Assembly: GCA_963702055.1 (NCBI GenBank)
Contig: OY969702.1
Location: 1,612,001 to 1,676,000, forward strand
Direction: 5' to 3'
Length of the DNA: 64,000 nt
DNA from: CAWINX01 sp963702055
Lineage (GTDB): Bacteria; Actinomycetota; Thermoleophilia; Solirubrobacterales; 70-9
The notes beneath the pieces are model-generated. The model had not been told where the DNA came from. It did no database searches and was given only the letters and a program-made list of their open reading frames with translations. The stretch's first letter is position 1; each line of letters starts with the position of its first letter. The position numbers and the translations under genes are program-made. Below, in pieces: positions 1 through 8,104 of this stretch.

Positions 1-1029
1 GACCCACTCCTTGACCCGATCGCGGTCGCCGGGGGTGATCAGCGGCCCGACGTCGGTCTCGGGATCGAGCGGGTCGCCGACCCGCAGCGCCTGCGCGTTG
101 GCGACCAGTCGCTCGGTGAAGGCGTCGACGACGTCCTCGTGCACGAGGATTCGCTGGATCGAGATGCAGCTCTGCCCGGCGTGGGAGAAGGCGTGGAGCT
201 TGGCCTTGTCGGCGGCCGCCTCCCAGTCGCCGTCGGAATGGACGATCAGCGGCGCGTTGGAGCCCAGCTCGAGGTTGACCTTCTTGTGGGGCACGCGACT
301 GCGGATCCCCCAGCCGACCCCGGCTGAGCCGGTGAAGCTGAGGGCGCGGGTCAGCTCGTGCTCGACGATCGCGTTGCCGACCACCGAGCCGGGGCCGGGG
401 ATGACGCTCAGCCAGCCCTCGGGCAGGCCCGCCTCGAGCAGCGCTTCGGCCAGCTTCAGCGCCGAGATCGGCGTCTGGCCGGCCGGCTTCAACACGACCG
501 CGTTGCCGGCGGCGATCGCCGGCCCCAGCTTGTGGGCGACCAGGTTGAGGGGGAAGTTGAAGGGACTGATCGCGCCGACCACGCCGTAGGGGACGCGCAG
601 CATCACCCCGAGCTTGCCGACCCCGGCGGCCGAAGCCTCCATCGGCACCGTGCCGCCGGTCAGCTTGCGCGCCTCGACGGCGGAGAAGGCGAGGGTGTCG
701 ACGCAGCGCGCCGCCTCGGCCCGGGCGGTCTTCAGCGGCTTGCCCGCCTCGGCGGCGATCGTCAGGGCGAGGTCGTCGAGCCGCTCCCCGACCAGCTCCG
801 CTGCCCGGTCGAGCACCGCGGCCCGGGCGTGCTGGGGGAAATCGGCGCTCTCGAAGGCCGCCTGCGCCGTCCGCGCGGCGCGATCGACCAGCGCCGCATC
901 GCCCTGCGCGACACGTCCCACGACCGACCCGTCGTAGGGACTGAGGACCTCGGCCCACTCCCCGGTCTCCATCCACTCGCCGGCCGCGAGGAGTTTGTGA
1001 TCGACCGCCTCGACTGCCTGCGTGGCCAT
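1..1029 (-). CDS. Aldehyde dehydrogenase, 3' end cut by window edge
   Basis: NAD(P)-dependent aldehyde dehydrogenase; 343 codons are visible and the frame is open at the left edge, so the C-terminus is missing. The start ATG at 1029 gives MATQAVEAVDHKLLAAGEW. Family landmarks in order are the FNFPLNLVAHK cofactor-binding segment, the FTGSAGVG glycine motif, the general-base segment NLELGSNAPL and the catalytic-cysteine segment GQSCISIQR, so the active site is intact. It is transcribed divergently from the SpoIID gene, leaving about 60 bp for both promoters. It is only distantly similar to the second dehydrogenase at 9570. The substrate cannot be read from the sequence. Confidence 0.93.
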   Translation of the reverse strand, partial: MATQAVEAVDHKLLAAGEWMETGEWAEVLSPYDGSVVGRVAQGDAALVDRAARTAQAAFESADFPQHARAAVLDRAAELVGERLDDLALTIAAEAGKPLKTARAEAARCVDTLAFSAVEARKLTGGTVPMEASAAGVGKLGVMLRVPYGVVGAISPFNFPLNLVAHKLGPAIAAGNAVVLKPAGQTPISALKLAEALLEAGLPEGWLSVIPGPGSVVGNAIVEHELTRALSFTGSAGVGWGIRSRVPHKKVNLELGSNAPLIVHSDGDWEAAADKAKLHAFSHAGQSCISIQRILVHEDVVDAFTERLVANAQALRVGDPLDPETDVGPLITPGDRDRVKEWV

Positions 1030-1089
1030 GCAAGCAGGGTAATGAACTGCAGGGCGCGACTCCCCGATCCAGAAGATGTTGACCGAGAA

Positions 1090-2196
1090 GTGCGCCTCCG
1101 TCTCACAACCGCTCTCCTCTTCCTGCTGCTCGCCCCCGCCGCGCAGGCGCGCGTCACCTGGGTCGTCCACGGGCACGGCTTCGGCCACGGCGTCGGGATG
1201 AGCCAGTACGGCGCCTTCGGCTACGCCAAGCACGGCAGGGACTACCGCGCCATCCTCGGCCACTACTACTCCGGCACCCGGGTCGCGACGCTCCCCGGCT
1301 CGCGAGTCGTCCGAGTCCTGCTCGACATCAGACGAGGCGACGTCGTCTTCGGCCGGGCGTCCTCGGCCTGCGGGCGCTCCCTCTCCCCCCAGCGCCTCTA
1401 CGAGGCCCACCGCAGCGGCAAGACAGTCCGCCTCCGAACCTCCGGTGGCAAGCCGCTCGCGAGCTGCGGGAGGAAGCTGCATGCGGCCGGGGCCGGCCGC
1501 ATCGACATCGCCGGCCTCGGCTTCTACCGCGGGGGGCTCGAGGCGGTGCCGACCGGCAGCGACGCCGGCTCCCTCAACGTCGTCGACGCGGTCCCGGTCG
1601 ACCAGTACGTGAAGGGCGTCATCCCCAACGAGGTGCCCTCCTCCTGGCCGGTGCAGGCGCTGCGCGCCCAGGCGGTCGCGACCCGCTCCTACGCGCTCAG
1701 CGTCCAGGCGACGGGAGCCAACGGCTTCGACCTCTACAACGACACCCGCAGCCAGGTCTACAAGGGCATCGCCAGCGAGACGCCGCGGTCGAACCAGGCG
1801 GCCGACGACACCAGGGGCCAGGTGGTCGAGTACAAGGGCAAGGTCGCCCAGACCTACTTCGCCGCCTGCTCGGGCGGCCACACCGAGAGCGTCCAGAACG
1901 TCTTCTACGGCCCCGCGATCCCCTACCTCGTCGGCGTCCCGGACCCGTTCGACTACTACTGCCCCCTCCACAAGTGGACCCTGAGATTCAGCGGCCCCGA
2001 GATCAGCGCCAAGCTGAGCGGCCACCTGAGAGGGCAGCTGAAGCGCATCGTCGTCACCCGGCGCGGGCGCTCGCCGCGCATCCTCTGGGCCCGCCTATAC
2101 GGGACGGGCGGCGTGAGCAAGGTCCGCGGCGACCGGCTGCAGTCGGCGCTCGGCGCCTACGACAAGTGGATGACGTTCAGCAAGCGCGGCGGGTAG
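1090..2196 (+). CDS. Secreted SpoIID/LytB-domain protein
   Basis: A 368-aa exported protein. The GTG at 1090 is preferred because it places a textbook signal peptide at the N-terminus (MRLRLTTALLFLLLAPAAQA, cleavage after AQA). The frame is open further upstream, but that part is antisense to the dehydrogenase and has no signal sequence. The mature part starts with a GHGFGHGVGMSQYGA motif and contains VDQYVKGVIPNEVPSSWP, AQAVATRSYAL and the ACSGGHTESVQNVF motif, all typical of the SpoIID domain. SpoIID of endospore formers is a lytic transglycosylase acting on denuded glycan strands. In a non-sporulating actinobacterium the likely role is cell-wall remodelling, which is inferred. Confidence 0.88.
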   Translation: MRLRLTTALLFLLLAPAAQARVTWVVHGHGFGHGVGMSQYGAFGYAKHGRDYRAILGHYYSGTRVATLPGSRVVRVLLDIRRGDVVFGRASSACGRSLSPQRLYEAHRSGKTVRLRTSGGKPLASCGRKLHAAGAGRIDIAGLGFYRGGLEAVPTGSDAGSLNVVDAVPVDQYVKGVIPNEVPSSWPVQALRAQAVATRSYALSVQATGANGFDLYNDTRSQVYKGIASETPRSNQAADDTRGQVVEYKGKVAQTYFAACSGGHTESVQNVFYGPAIPYLVGVPDPFDYYCPLHKWTLRFSGPEISAKLSGHLRGQLKRIVVTRRGRSPRILWARLYGTGGVSKVRGDRLQSALGAYDKWMTFSKRGG

Positions 2197-2200
2197 ACCC

Positions 2201-3232
2201 TCAGCCGTCCGGGTAAGGCTGAATCGGGATGCCGTGGTCGGTCTCCCGCATCCCCAGCTCGTAGGCGGCGCCGGCGTTGAGCGACAGCTCCCGGGCGGGG
2301 CGGCCGGGACGCTCGATCGTCAGCTCCAGGTCCGAAACCGAGCAGTTGATCGTGTTGTGCTCGGGGCCCTTGGGGTCGGCATAGATCCAGCCGACGAAGT
2401 CCTTGGTGGGGGCTGAGACCTTGCCCCTGACGACGATGTCGGCGCCGGGCAGGATGAACTCGCAGGCGCCGGCCGACTCCTCGATCGAGGCCGAGCGGAT
2501 CTTGCCGATTCCGCCGAGGCGGTGGGCCTCGCCGTCGAGCATCAGCATTCCGGAGGGAATCCAGGGGGTGACGCGGGAGCCGAGCTTGATCCGCGCCGCG
2601 CCGGCGTCGAAGTAAGCGTCGGGAGCGCCTTCGAAGCCGGTGCCCTCCAGCCAAACCCACCGCTCGGCGTGCTCGCTGCCCCAGTTGTGGCCGATCATCC
2701 CCGGCCAGCCGGCGAGCTCGATCGTCTCCCCGTCGACCTCGAGGCGACCGTCGAAGACGGCGTTCGGGAAGGGCGCGACGAACTTGGTCCGCGGCAGCGG
2801 CGCCTTGTAGAGCCAGTCGGCCGGCAGGTACTTGCAGGGCCTGGCGTCGCCGGAGAAGGTGAGGTCCCAGGAGGGCGCCGGCGCGCCCTCACCCACCGTT
2901 CCGCTGTTCCTTTGCCCCCCTATACCCGGCAAAGGAACAGCGCAGCTGGCGTAGCCCGGTCCGATCTCCGCCTCGCCGACCTTGATCCACGATCCGAGCG
3001 GCGCCGACAGCTCCGTCGCCGGCACCGTCACCTTGGTCGCCCGCGGCCCGTCCGCCTCGCGGTCGAAGAGGACGAACCAGACAGAGGCGTTCGGCTCGGC
3101 GCCGGGGCGCTTGTGGACCGTGTGGCGGATCCAGATCCCCCGGCCGCCCCCCGGACGGCAGGCCTTGACGTAGAAGCTCTCGTAGTGGCCGGCCTTCGCG
3201 GCGACCCCGGGAAACCTCGCGCCCTGATCCAC
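2201..3232 (-). CDS. CrtC/AttH-like lipocalin-fold protein carrying an in-frame palindrome
   Basis: A 343-aa cytoplasmic protein starting at GTG 3232, four bases after the ychF stop, so the two genes are probably co-transcribed. The core segments (WPGMIGHNWGSEHAERWVWLEG, here split as GHNWG and HAERWVWLEG, and FVGWIYADPKGPEHNTINCS) resemble the carotenoid 1,2-hydratase/AttH superfamily, where an HxWG-type motif lies in the central barrel. Enzymatic function is unknown. Around residues 97-112 it reads CAVPLPGIGGQRNSG, the translation of the F1 palindrome at 2900-2944. This looks like a 15-residue insertion in a loop before the SWDLTFSGDARP strand. The fold assignment is moderate, the gene call strong. 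Confidence 0.75.
   Translation of the reverse strand: MDQGARFPGVAAKAGHYESFYVKACRPGGGRGIWIRHTVHKRPGAEPNASVWFVLFDREADGPRATKVTVPATELSAPLGSWIKVGEAEIGPGYASCAVPLPGIGGQRNSGTVGEGAPAPSWDLTFSGDARPCKYLPADWLYKAPLPRTKFVAPFPNAVFDGRLEVDGETIELAGWPGMIGHNWGSEHAERWVWLEGTGFEGAPDAYFDAGAARIKLGSRVTPWIPSGMLMLDGEAHRLGGIGKIRSASIEESAGACEFILPGADIVVRGKVSAPTKDFVGWIYADPKGPEHNTINCSVSDLELTIERPGRPARELSLNAGAAYELGMRETDHGIPIQPYPDG
2900..2944 (-). repeat. F1 palindromic element, copy 1 (inside a gene)
   Basis: Two perfect 15-bp arms (2902-2916 CGCTGTTCCTTTGCC and 2928-2942) flank an 11-nt loop containing the GGGTATA core on the minus strand. The 45-bp unit is inside the CrtC/AttH-like gene and is read in frame as 15 residues. 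Confidence 0.9.
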
Positions 3233-3235
3233 GCC

Positions 3236-4309
3236 TCAGACCTTAATCGTGATCACGTCGCCGTCGGCGACGACGTAATCGCGTCCCTCGATCCGCAGCA
3301 GGCCCCTGTCGCGGGCCGCGGCGTAGCCGCCGCACTCGACCAGCGCCTCCCAGCCGACGACCTCGGCTTTGATGAAGGCGTCCTGGATCTCGGTGTGGAT
3401 CGTGCCGGCCGCCTCCCAGGCGGTCGAGCCACGGCGCAGCGGGCGGGCGACCGCCTCCTTGTCCTCCCCCGCCGTGAAGAAGGTGATCAGCTCGAGCAGG
3501 TCGTAGGCGGCGCGGACGAGGCGCGCCAGGCCGGACCCCTCGACGCCGTAGGACTCGCGCATCTCCTCCGCCTCCTCGGGGTCCAGCTCGGCCAGCTCAC
3601 CCTCGATCCGGGCACTGACCGCGACCGCCCCCGCCCCCACCTCGGCGGCGTGCGCGGCGACCGCCTCCGGCACCTCGCCGTCGCCCTCGTCGACGTTGGC
3701 GACGTAGAGGATCGGCTTCGAAGTCAGCGCCTGCAGCAGCCGCGGGCCGTCCGCTGCCGCCTCGGGGACGGGGACCGATCGGGCCGGGCGCCCCGCCGCC
3801 AGCGCCTCGCGCACCGCCTCCAGCCAGTCGCGCTCGGCGACCGCCTCGGCCTCGCCGGTCTTCGCCTGCTTGGTGACCCGCTCCAGCCGCCGCTCCACCT
3901 GTTCGTAATCGGAGAGCAGCAGCTCGGTCTCGATCGTCTCGATGTCGCGGATCGGGTCGACCCGCCCGTCGGGGTGCGGGACCCCGGAGTCGGCGTGGCA
4001 GCGGACCACATGGCAGATCGCGTCGGTCTCGCGGATCGAGGCGAGGAACTTGTTGCCGAGCCCCTCCCCCTCCGAGGCGCCCTTGACCAAGCCGGCGATG
4101 TCGTGGAAGGCGATCGTCGCGGGCACGAGCTCGGAGCTGCGCACCGTCTCGGCGACGCGCTCCAGCCGCTCGTCGGGCACCCGCGCCACGGCGACGTTGG
4201 GCTCGATCGTCGTGAACGGGTAGTCGCCGGTCTGGGCGCCGCCCTTGGTCAGCGCGTTGAAGAGGGTCGACTTGCCCGCGTTGGGCAGCCCGACGATCCC
4301 GACCTTCAT
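3236..4309 (-). CDS. ychF: Redox-regulated ATPase YchF (Obg-like)
   Basis: A 357-aa P-loop ATPase of the OLA1/YchF subfamily, which binds ribosomes and is linked to stress responses. The N-terminus MKVGIVGLPNAGKSTLFNAL has the Walker A motif, followed by the switch region around GDYPFTTIEPN and the DIAGLVKGASEGEGLGNKFL G3 motif. The TGS domain is at the C-terminus (GWEALVECGGYAAARDRGLLRIEGRDYVVADGDVITIKV, shown by GRDYVVADGDVITIKV). Length is normal for the family. It leads a two-gene unit with the CrtC/AttH-like gene and follows the PAP2 gene by 46 bp. Confidence 0.97.
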   Translation of the reverse strand: MKVGIVGLPNAGKSTLFNALTKGGAQTGDYPFTTIEPNVAVARVPDERLERVAETVRSSELVPATIAFHDIAGLVKGASEGEGLGNKFLASIRETDAICHVVRCHADSGVPHPDGRVDPIRDIETIETELLLSDYEQVERRLERVTKQAKTGEAEAVAERDWLEAVREALAAGRPARSVPVPEAAADGPRLLQALTSKPILYVANVDEGDGEVPEAVAAHAAEVGAGAVAVSARIEGELAELDPEEAEEMRESYGVEGSGLARLVRAAYDLLELITFFTAGEDKEAVARPLRRGSTAWEAAGTIHTEIQDAFIKAEVVGWEALVECGGYAAARDRGLLRIEGRDYVVADGDVITIKV

Positions 4310-4355
4310 ATAGCGCCGCCTCCGCGTCCGGGGGCGGCTTTACTCGCCCTCACCA

Positions 4356-4850
4356 TCACAGGGAAAGGGGGACGAGGAGGCCGAGGGCGACGCCGAGCAG
4401 GGCGCCGGCCAGGACGTCGGACGGATAGTGCATGCCGAGGTAGGGACGGCCGAGCGACAGCGCCGCGGCGAGGATGAAGGCGAGGGCGCCGAGCGAGTCG
4501 ACCCGCGTCATCGCGGTGGCGACGGCAAACGACGAGGTCGCGTGCGCCGAGGGGAAGCTCAGCGAGCTGGGCGCCCCGCCCAGCGGCGGCAGCCCTTCCA
4601 GCGTCGGCCGGGGCCGGCGGACGACGAGCTTGACGACGTAGTTCAAGCCGATCGCGACCGGGCCCAGCGCCGCGCAGATCAGCCAGGCCCCACGGTCGGC
4701 CCCGTCGAACAGGGCGAGCAGGAGGCCGATCGCCACCCAGATCGCCCCGTTGTTCCCGGCCTTGCCCAGCGCCTTCGCGGCCTTCTCCACCTCGGGGGTG
4801 TGCCCGCGGGTGCGCATCAGGCGCAGGATCTTCAGGTCGAGGTTCCCCAT
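4356..4850 (-). CDS. PAP2-family membrane phosphatase
   Basis: A 164-aa integral membrane protein with the three phosphatase signature motifs: KLVVRRPRP, then SFPSAHATSS, then GRPYLGMHYPSDVLAG. The conserved Lys/Arg, the SGH-type Ser-Ala-His and the SRxxxxxHxxxD-type His/Asp are all present. Four or five hydrophobic segments surround them. Members dephosphorylate lipid phosphates such as undecaprenyl pyrophosphate or phosphatidate at the outer membrane face; the substrate here is unknown. It starts at ATG 4850, divergent from the BtrH-like gene, and probably shares the leftward transcript with ychF. Confidence 0.9.
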   Translation of the reverse strand: MGNLDLKILRLMRTRGHTPEVEKAAKALGKAGNNGAIWVAIGLLLALFDGADRGAWLICAALGPVAIGLNYVVKLVVRRPRPTLEGLPPLGGAPSSLSFPSAHATSSFAVATAMTRVDSLGALAFILAAALSLGRPYLGMHYPSDVLAGALLGVALGLLVPLSL

Positions 4851-4888
4851 CGACGGCGCAGGATATGGGCGTCGGGCAGAATCCGGCC

Positions 4889-5854
4889 ATGCCCTTCGTC
4901 GCCGACTACGTCCACACCCCCGGCCACCACTGCGGGTCGACCGCGCTGCGCAACCTGCTCGCCTTCCACGGGGTCGAGATCAGCGAGGAGATGGCGTTCG
5001 GCCTCGGCGCCGGCGCCTGCTTCTACTACGTGGCCCTCGACGACGCCTCGCCGACCCGTTGGTTCAACGGCCGCACCGCGCGGCTGGAGGAGAACTTCCG
5101 CGACCTGACCGGCGCCGCGCTGGAGATGCGCACCTTCGAGCAGGGCGACGAGGACGCCTGGACCGCCGCGGCGGCGGCGGTCGACGAGGGCCGACCGGCG
5201 CTGCTGCTCACCGACCTCTACTACCTCGACCACTACGGCAACTCGGCCCATTTCCCCGGCCACGCCGTGGTCCTCGCCGGCTACGACGAGGAGGTCGCCC
5301 ACCTCTCCGACACCGGCTTCGAGGAGCTGCAGACGACGCGCCTGGAGAACCTCGACAAGGCCCGCCACAGCTCGCACCCCGCCTACCCGCTGAACGGCCA
5401 CATGTTCGTCGCCGCCGGCGGAGTTGAGCCGGGGCAGCTCCGTGACGCGATCCCGGCGGCGATCGAGCGGGCGGCGACGGCGATGATCGAGCCTGAGTTC
5501 CGCGACTTCTCCGGCCTCGACGCGGTGCGCCGCCTCGCCGCGGAGGCCGGCTCGTGGCCGGAGGCGACCGAGGATTGGCGGTGGTGCGCCCGCTTCGGCT
5601 ACCAGGTGATCGAGCGGCGCGGGACCGGCGGCGGCGCCTTCCGCCTCATGTACTCGCGCTTCCTCGAGGAGGCGGGACGGCCCGAGGCCGGCCTCGCCGC
5701 CGCAGCGGCGGCGCGCTGGACCGAGCTCGCCGCGGCGTTCCACGCGGCCAGCGAGCGCGAGGACCCCGACCCCGCCCTCTGGCGGCGGATCGCAGCGGCC
5801 GCCGGCCGCTGCGCCGAGGCCGAAGAGCGGCTCTGGACGTCCCTGGCGCCCTAG
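4889..5854 (+). CDS. BtrH N-terminal / DUF4872 domain protein
   Basis: A 321-aa protein starting MPFVADYVHTPGHHCGSTAL; an in-frame ATG eight codons upstream (4865) is possible but lacks a well-spaced ribosome site. The N-terminal half has the HHCGSTALRNLLAFHG and HFPGHAVVLAGYD segments of the BtrH/papain-like peptidase-C39 fold, with Cys and His in the expected places. The C-terminal half is the helical DUF4872-type region. BtrH transfers an acyl chain during butirosin biosynthesis, but stand-alone homologues without that pathway are common. No antibiotic genes surround it, so the acyltransferase role is only a family inference. Confidence 0.8.
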   Translation: MPFVADYVHTPGHHCGSTALRNLLAFHGVEISEEMAFGLGAGACFYYVALDDASPTRWFNGRTARLEENFRDLTGAALEMRTFEQGDEDAWTAAAAAVDEGRPALLLTDLYYLDHYGNSAHFPGHAVVLAGYDEEVAHLSDTGFEELQTTRLENLDKARHSSHPAYPLNGHMFVAAGGVEPGQLRDAIPAAIERAATAMIEPEFRDFSGLDAVRRLAAEAGSWPEATEDWRWCARFGYQVIERRGTGGGAFRLMYSRFLEEAGRPEAGLAAAAAARWTELAAAFHAASEREDPDPALWRRIAAAAGRCAEAEERLWTSLAP

Positions 5855-5862
5855 TTTCATAC

Positions 5863-5909
5863 CGGTGTAACGCGTAAGTCCCCTAACGGGTGGCCAACGC
5901 GTTACACCG
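5863..5909 (+). repeat. F2 palindromic element, copy 1 (intergenic)
   Basis: Exactly 47 bp: arm CGGTGTAACGCGT at 5863-5875 and its perfect complement at 5897-5909. It lies between two convergent genes, where it could fold in transcripts from either side. There is no T-run, so it is not a classical terminator. Confidence 0.92.
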
Positions 5910-5910
5910 T

Positions 5911-6453
5911 TCAGCTGCGTAGCGGCGAGGCGACGATCGAGTCGAGCTTCCAGGCGCCGCCCTCGCGGCGGATCGGCAGCTCGCTCGGCAACACCGCGAT
6001 CGACCTGAAGATGGCGTAACCGCGGTCGCCCTTGACCCGCGCCCCGACCACCTCGACGGTGCGGTCGAGCTTGCGGAACTGCGCCGGGACTTTTTTCATC
6101 TCCGAGGTCAGGGCCGGGCCACACCCCTCGCCCGTGGCCGCATGACCGAACGCGACCACGACGTCGCGTTGCGCTTTGGCGGTGAGGAAGGCGCAGCCCT
6201 TGGCCCCGTCGACATCGGCGTAAGCGTCGTAGAAGCCGGTCACCGTGGCGGTGATCTGCGCCCGCTCGGCGCCCGTCGCCGGCTTGCCCAACGTCTGCAC
6301 GTGGCGCTGGAACCCCGACACCGGGCCCGCGTTGGGATTGGGCGGCTCGGTCGGCAAGCTGGAGGTGGAAGCCGTGCTGCCGCTCTTGCCGCCGCACGCG
6401 GCCAAGCCGACAACCAGGAGAACGACCACCGCGGCAGCGAGGAGGCGCTTCAT
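5911..6453 (-). CDS. Lipoprotein with NTF2-like domain
   Basis: A 180-aa predicted lipoprotein: MKRLLAAAVVVLLVVG followed by lipobox LAAC and a Ser/Thr/Pro-rich linker. The ATG at 6453 is chosen because it begins the signal peptide; a GTG four codons upstream (6465) overlaps the previous stop as GTGA and could couple translation. The mature domain (ITATVTGFYDAYADVDGAKGC ... GYAIFRS ... GAWKLDSI) looks like an NTF2/SnoaL-like alpha-beta fold, often found in actinobacterial secreted proteins. Its final strand resembles that of the broken lipoprotein gene at 35468-36014. Function unknown. Confidence 0.82.
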   Translation of the reverse strand: MKRLLAAAVVVLLVVGLAACGGKSGSTASTSSLPTEPPNPNAGPVSGFQRHVQTLGKPATGAERAQITATVTGFYDAYADVDGAKGCAFLTAKAQRDVVVAFGHAATGEGCGPALTSEMKKVPAQFRKLDRTVEVVGARVKGDRGYAIFRSIAVLPSELPIRREGGAWKLDSIVASPLRS

Positions 6454-6461
6454 CGCCCAGG

Positions 6462-6683
6462 TCACCCGCCCTGAGAGAAGCCGACCCTGTGCTCGCCGGA
6501 GTCGATCCGCAGAAAGACGACTTTGCCGAGGTAGAGGGAGAGAACGCCGTCATCGGTATGGACGTCCTGCCAGCCGCCCTTCTCCACCGCCTTGCGAAGG
6601 TCCTTGAGGTCCTCCGTGGTCAACCGGGCGGAGACGACCTGGCCGCCCTCGAAACCGATCTCGACTCGTTGCGCGTCCGCCAT
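6462..6683 (-). CDS. Small hypothetical protein
   Basis: A 73-aa protein (MADAQRVEIGFEGGQVVSAR...) of alternating beta and helical character with no recognised motif. Its ATG overlaps the stop of the methylmalonyl-CoA epimerase gene as TGATG, and its own stop overlaps the possible GTG of the lipoprotein gene. It therefore sits in a tightly coupled leftward operon. The acidic/basic mix and the lack of hydrophobic stretches suggest a small cytosolic protein. Confidence 0.75.
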   Translation of the reverse strand: MADAQRVEIGFEGGQVVSARLTTEDLKDLRKAVEKGGWQDVHTDDGVLSLYLGKVVFLRIDSGEHRVGFSQGG

Positions 6684-7093
6684 CAGTGGACCTCCGCCGG
6701 CTCGACGATCTCGGTCAGCACGCCGCCGGTCGAGCGCGGGTGCAGGAAGGCGACGCGACTGTCGCGGATGCCGATCCGGGCCTCGGCGTCAATCAGCTCG
6801 ATGCCGGCGTCCGCCACCCGTTGCAGCGTCGCGTCGATGTCGTCGACCGCGTAAGCGACGTGGTGCAGGCCGGGGCCCTTGCGGGCGAGGAACTTGCCGA
6901 CCGCGGTGTCGGGGCCGAGCGGGCGCAGCAACTCGACGTGGCCGTCGCCGACGTCGAGCAGGACCGCCTCGACGCCCTGGGACTCGACCGTCTCGCGGTG
7001 CGCCAGGACCATCTCGAAGCTCCCCTCGTAGAGGGCGAGGGCGGCGTCGAGGTCCTCGACGGCGACTCCGATGTGGTCGATGCGTCCGAACAC
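6683..7093 (-). CDS. mce: Methylmalonyl-CoA epimerase
   Basis: A 136-aa glyoxalase/bleomycin-resistance fold protein that interconverts (2R)- and (2S)-methylmalonyl-CoA in propionate and odd-chain/branched-chain acyl metabolism. The GTG at 7093 gives MFGRIDHIGVAVEDLDAALAL; the open frame further upstream is not homologous. Metal-ligand segments are IDHIGVAV (His), HVELLRP (Glu or Gln position), GLHHVAYAVDDI (His) and GGVLTEIVEP (Glu). It starts 10 nt after the DUF1385 stop and is co-directional with it. Confidence 0.93.
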   Translation of the reverse strand: MFGRIDHIGVAVEDLDAALALYEGSFEMVLAHRETVESQGVEAVLLDVGDGHVELLRPLGPDTAVGKFLARKGPGLHHVAYAVDDIDATLQRVADAGIELIDAEARIGIRDSRVAFLHPRSTGGVLTEIVEPAEVH

Positions 7094-7103
7094 GGGCGAG
7101 AGT

Positions 7104-7910
7104 CTACGCAGCGGCCTCGGCGCGGAGGATCTCGGCGAGCGCGGCGACACCGACCTCGAGCTGCTCGGCGCTCGGCTCCTTCGTCGCCAGCAGCCGCTGG
7201 ATCTCGCGGCCCGGCGCGTGGAAGGCGCGCGCCGCCACGGTGTCGTGGTGGCGGTCGCTCCAGGCGAACATCTCGACCGCGACGGAGACCCCGCCCAGGC
7301 CGACGCCGGCCCGAGCGGCCGAGCTCGGCCGCTCGACCAGGCGCTCGAGCAGCACCGTCCCCCCGGCCGAGAGCAGCATCATCGGCGCGATCAGGTTGGA
7401 GCCGCAGCGGTCGTGCTCCTTGGGAACGGTCGCCGGGTCGTCGACTCCCTGCTCGTAGGCGGCGATCGCCTTGTGCTCGACCCCGTGGTAGGCGGCCAGG
7501 TCGCGGTCCATCAGGGCGACCGCGGCCGGCACCGCGCCAATCGCCTGCACGTAGGCCTCCCGCAGGGCGGAGCTGCGCATCCGCCGGCGCAGGACCGCGG
7601 TGGCCGCCAGTGTCGTCCCGACCGCGGCGAGGACCCGCCAGTCCTCGAACGGAAGCCGCGCGGCGGGCAGCCTGCGGCGGACCAGGGGCAGCACCGCCAT
7701 CGCCTCGGCGAGTTTGAGCGGGCCGCGCACCCCCGGCATCCGCGCCGCCAGTTTCGGCGCCAGCTCGGGCTTGCGCTCGGCGGCGACCTGGATCGCCCCG
7801 TCGCGGCCGCGGACCGCGGCGGCCCAGTGGGTCGGCCCGTGGATCAGCAGGCCGTTGCGCAGCGCCATGCCGCCGAGGCGCAGCTGCTCTTTCTTGGCGG
7901 TCTCGGTCAC
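7104..7910 (-). CDS. DUF1385 family membrane protein
   Basis: A 268-aa protein with the DUF1385 signature: LGGMALRNGLLIHGP near the N-terminus and YHGVEHKAIAAYE followed by EHDRCGSNL. There are hydrophobic helices around residues 85-105 and 180-215. DUF1385 proteins are widespread in Gram-positive bacteria, and their conserved His, Glu and Cys residues suggest metal binding; no biochemical function is established that I can state. The start is GTG 7910. The structured region 7935-8098 is immediately upstream and could act as its 5' leader. Confidence 0.85.
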   Translation of the reverse strand: MTETAKKEQLRLGGMALRNGLLIHGPTHWAAAVRGRDGAIQVAAERKPELAPKLAARMPGVRGPLKLAEAMAVLPLVRRRLPAARLPFEDWRVLAAVGTTLAATAVLRRRMRSSALREAYVQAIGAVPAAVALMDRDLAAYHGVEHKAIAAYEQGVDDPATVPKEHDRCGSNLIAPMMLLSAGGTVLLERLVERPSSAARAGVGLGGVSVAVEMFAWSDRHHDTVAARAFHAPGREIQRLLATKEPSAEQLEVGVAALAEILRAEAAA

Positions 7911-7934
7911 GTGTCCACCTTAGAACTCGTCCCA

Positions 7935-8098
7935 AACGTTCGACAGCCGCCTCCCTTTCGGTGGCGGCTGTCGGGCACCCCTCCCTGTGAAGTGTCCCGG
8001 CCGAGGGCCCCCAGTCCAGGCCCTCGGCCGGTGTCGGCTCTCCCTGGCTCAAACTTGGAAAGCCGCCTTTGAAACACCAGCAACTAATTGAAGTTGCG
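7935..8098 (-). ncRNA. Structured RNA candidate between rarA and DUF1385
   Basis: A gap of about 190 bp contains three perfect hairpins. Read on the minus strand these are a 6-bp stem at 8080-8097, a 13-bp stem at 7997-8031 with loop TGGACTGGG, and an 11-bp stem at 7941-7973 with loop ACCGAAAGGGA. A GGCGGCT at 8061-8067 can pair with the 5' arm of the 11-bp stem instead, so two alternative folds exist. The motif CAGGGAG followed by CCGACA occurs twice, once before each large stem. The 6S RNA gene bsrA of Bacillus lies near rarA (yrvN), which makes a 6S-like RNA one idea; a leader of the DUF1385 gene is another. The strand is inferred from the gene order. Confidence 0.35.
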
Positions 8099-8104
8099 CC
8101 GCGT

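Noticed and set aside
358..1089. Long open + strand frame upstream of the SpoIID gene
   Set aside because: It is antisense to a clear aldehyde dehydrogenase and has no homology; the signal peptide begins at 1090.
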